Shown piece after piece: positions 6,418-7,371 of a DNA stretch of 7,371 bases. The position numbers were made by a program, and so were the translations under genes. The first letter of the stretch is position 1, and each line of letters begins with the position of its first letter. A model generated the notes under the pieces. That model did not search any database and was not told the origin of the DNA. It worked only from the letters and a program-made list of their open reading frames with translations. Source of the stretch: Candidatus Thorarchaeota archaeon (GTDB lineage Archaea; Asgardarchaeota; Thorarchaeia; Thorarchaeales; Thorarchaeaceae); the NCBI GenBank assembly GCA_016840825.1, contig JAEORN010000289.1, positions 1 to 7,371 of the forward strand, read 5' to 3'.

Positions 6418-7371
6418 TTGAGCTTGATGGCACTAGGTCATCAATCACATCAAGTATATGCCCAACAAAAATTTGTGATGAGAAATTCTCTAAAGGTACC
6501 AATTTTGCATTTATGCCTTTGATGATTCTCAATGCACTTCGGAGATTGGTGCTCTTCTCCATGACCATGAACTCGATCCGATATCTTTCTCGTTCTTTGA
6601 TTGCTTGAATGAACGGAAGATGATCTTCATCATATTTTCCAACACTTCCAGAGAAAATGAGAAACAGCGTGGGTCTTGATGTACCTAAATCCTCTAGGTA
6701 TTCTGCTATAGATCGAAATGCCCCTGCCATGTTTTCTTGACCACCTGTTTCATTCACAGTGTCAAGAATTGAGTAGACCAGAGAAACCAAGACTTCCTCT
6801 GATTGCAAATCTCCAAGAAATTCTACATAGGAACGAATTTCATCGCCATGCTGGACCGAAAATTTCTCTGGTGTTTCTGCAAAAGTGACCAAACCCAGTT
6901 TCCCTTCAGTGTGGTTATGACGAAGAGTGTTCAAGACTAACAGTGAAGCAAGTGCTGCAATCTCTGAGCGGGTGGCATTTGGCGTAAGACCATCGAGAAA
7001 TGTCTTGACTTCCTGTATACTACTTGAGAGGGATTCAAGTTCCTTTGATGCAGAGTGCAAAGTCTTCAGTGATATGTTTCGTTTGCTCATATCTCTACCC
7101 TTGGAGATGCATAATACTACATTTAATTCTCTAAATGCTTGACTTGGTCTGAGGAATACATTTTCTTCAGGAATTACTCCTATTTGCTCCGAGCCTAGTT
7201 GCGGTTCAGTTTGTGTGATATTGAGATTCAAGGGTATCTTCTTAGAACCCAAAAATAATTTTGAATTAGCTCCAACAAGCTTTCCTTTGATACTTTCCAA
7301 GATTTTGCTCTTGTTTAGATGGATATACGAGAATAACTCCGAATTTGTCATGGGTTTATCTGAGCTGTATG
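6398..7371 (-). CDS. second Cdc48-N-type/degenerate VWA protein, probably 5'-truncated by the window
   Basis: 317 residues from the first available ATG (7351) to TGA at 6398-6400. The frame is also open through the last six codons before the edge, and that ATG has no Shine-Dalgarno sequence. Residues about 17-69 match the second Cdc48 N subdomain of the gene at 3805 (KGKLVGANSKLFLGSKKIPL, ending in NVFLRP versus KIHLTP). The preceding double-psi barrel would therefore be expected upstream, outside the window. The VWA domain covers about 76-310. Its metal motifs are lost: SKGRD at 83-87 replaces DxSxS, GGQEN at 203-207 lacks the Thr, and IFSGSV at 232-237 lacks the Asp. Further matches to the paralogue include SEEVLVSLVYSILDTVN against SKSLLVSFSKWVLEDLVN. 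Cytosolic; probable partner of the convergent operon's products. Confidence 0.8.
   Translation of the reverse strand, partial: YSSDKPMTNSELFSYIHLNKSKILESIKGKLVGANSKLFLGSKKIPLNLNITQTEPQLGSEQIGVIPEENVFLRPSQAFRELNVVLCISKGRDMSKRNISLKTLHSASKELESLSSSIQEVKTFLDGLTPNATRSEIAALASLLVLNTLRHNHTEGKLGLVTFAETPEKFSVQHGDEIRSYVEFLGDLQSEEVLVSLVYSILDTVNETGGQENMAGAFRSIAEYLEDLGTSRPTLFLIFSGSVGKYDEDHLPFIQAIKERERYRIEFMVMEKSTNLRSALRIIKGINAKLVPLENFSSQIFVGHILDVIDDLVPSSSITQNDV

Noticed and set aside
2640..7371. A TerY-type or MoxR-VWA-type stress system
   Set aside because: No AAA+ ATPase, kinase, phosphatase or TerD-like protein is encoded in the window, so the label is not supported.
1..7371. CRISPR array, tRNA, rRNA or insertion sequence
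   Set aside because: No regularly spaced repeats of suitable length, no cloverleaf-like sequence, and no transposase motifs or terminal inverted repeats were seen.

Overview
The window looks archaeal, and an Asgard-type or related lineage is possible but unproven. Pointers: a complete-looking cyclic 2,3-diphosphoglycerate synthetase-type GTPase, a stand-alone COG2164-type cyclophilin-fold protein, Cdc48/VAT N-domain modules, GTG/TTG starts beside archaeal-style Shine-Dalgarno sequences (AGGTGATT, AAGGGGG), compact genes and moderate AT bias. There are no RNA genes, transposons or CRISPR arrays that I can see.

Layout. Left part: a GTPase gene on the minus strand (1-1307, its last residues cut off by the window edge) is divergent from a plus-strand gene for a winged-helix protein with the E2F/DP signature RRxYD followed by a coiled coil (best start 1622, end 2173). 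The roughly 310-base gap between them carries several short direct and inverted repeats, including two exact copies of TTCGGAAAATCG, which look like operator sites. A small minus-strand cyclophilin-fold protein (2179-2565) follows, convergent with the E2F-like gene.

Right part: a tight plus-strand operon of four genes (2640-6417, gaps of 5 to 13 bases). Gene 1 is a VWA protein with an intact metal site, a winged helix and a beta-rich tail. Gene 2 fuses a Cdc48/VAT-type N domain to a VWA domain that has lost its metal ligands. Gene 3 is an unrecognised 385-residue protein ending in a long coiled coil. Gene 4 is a 95-residue coiled-coil protein. A fifth gene on the minus strand (6398 to the right edge) runs into the operon tail-to-tail with a 20-base overlap. 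It is a paralogue of gene 2: the second half of a Cdc48-type N domain plus another VWA domain without metal ligands. Its reading frame is still open at the window edge, so its first part probably lies outside.

The right part is the best candidate for an undescribed system: three VWA proteins (one metal-competent, two degenerate), two of them with Cdc48 N-type modules but no AAA+ ATPase, co-encoded with two coiled-coil partners. My inference is a scaffold or adaptor assembly, possibly working with Cdc48 or the proteasome. Nothing in the window proves the partner or the function.
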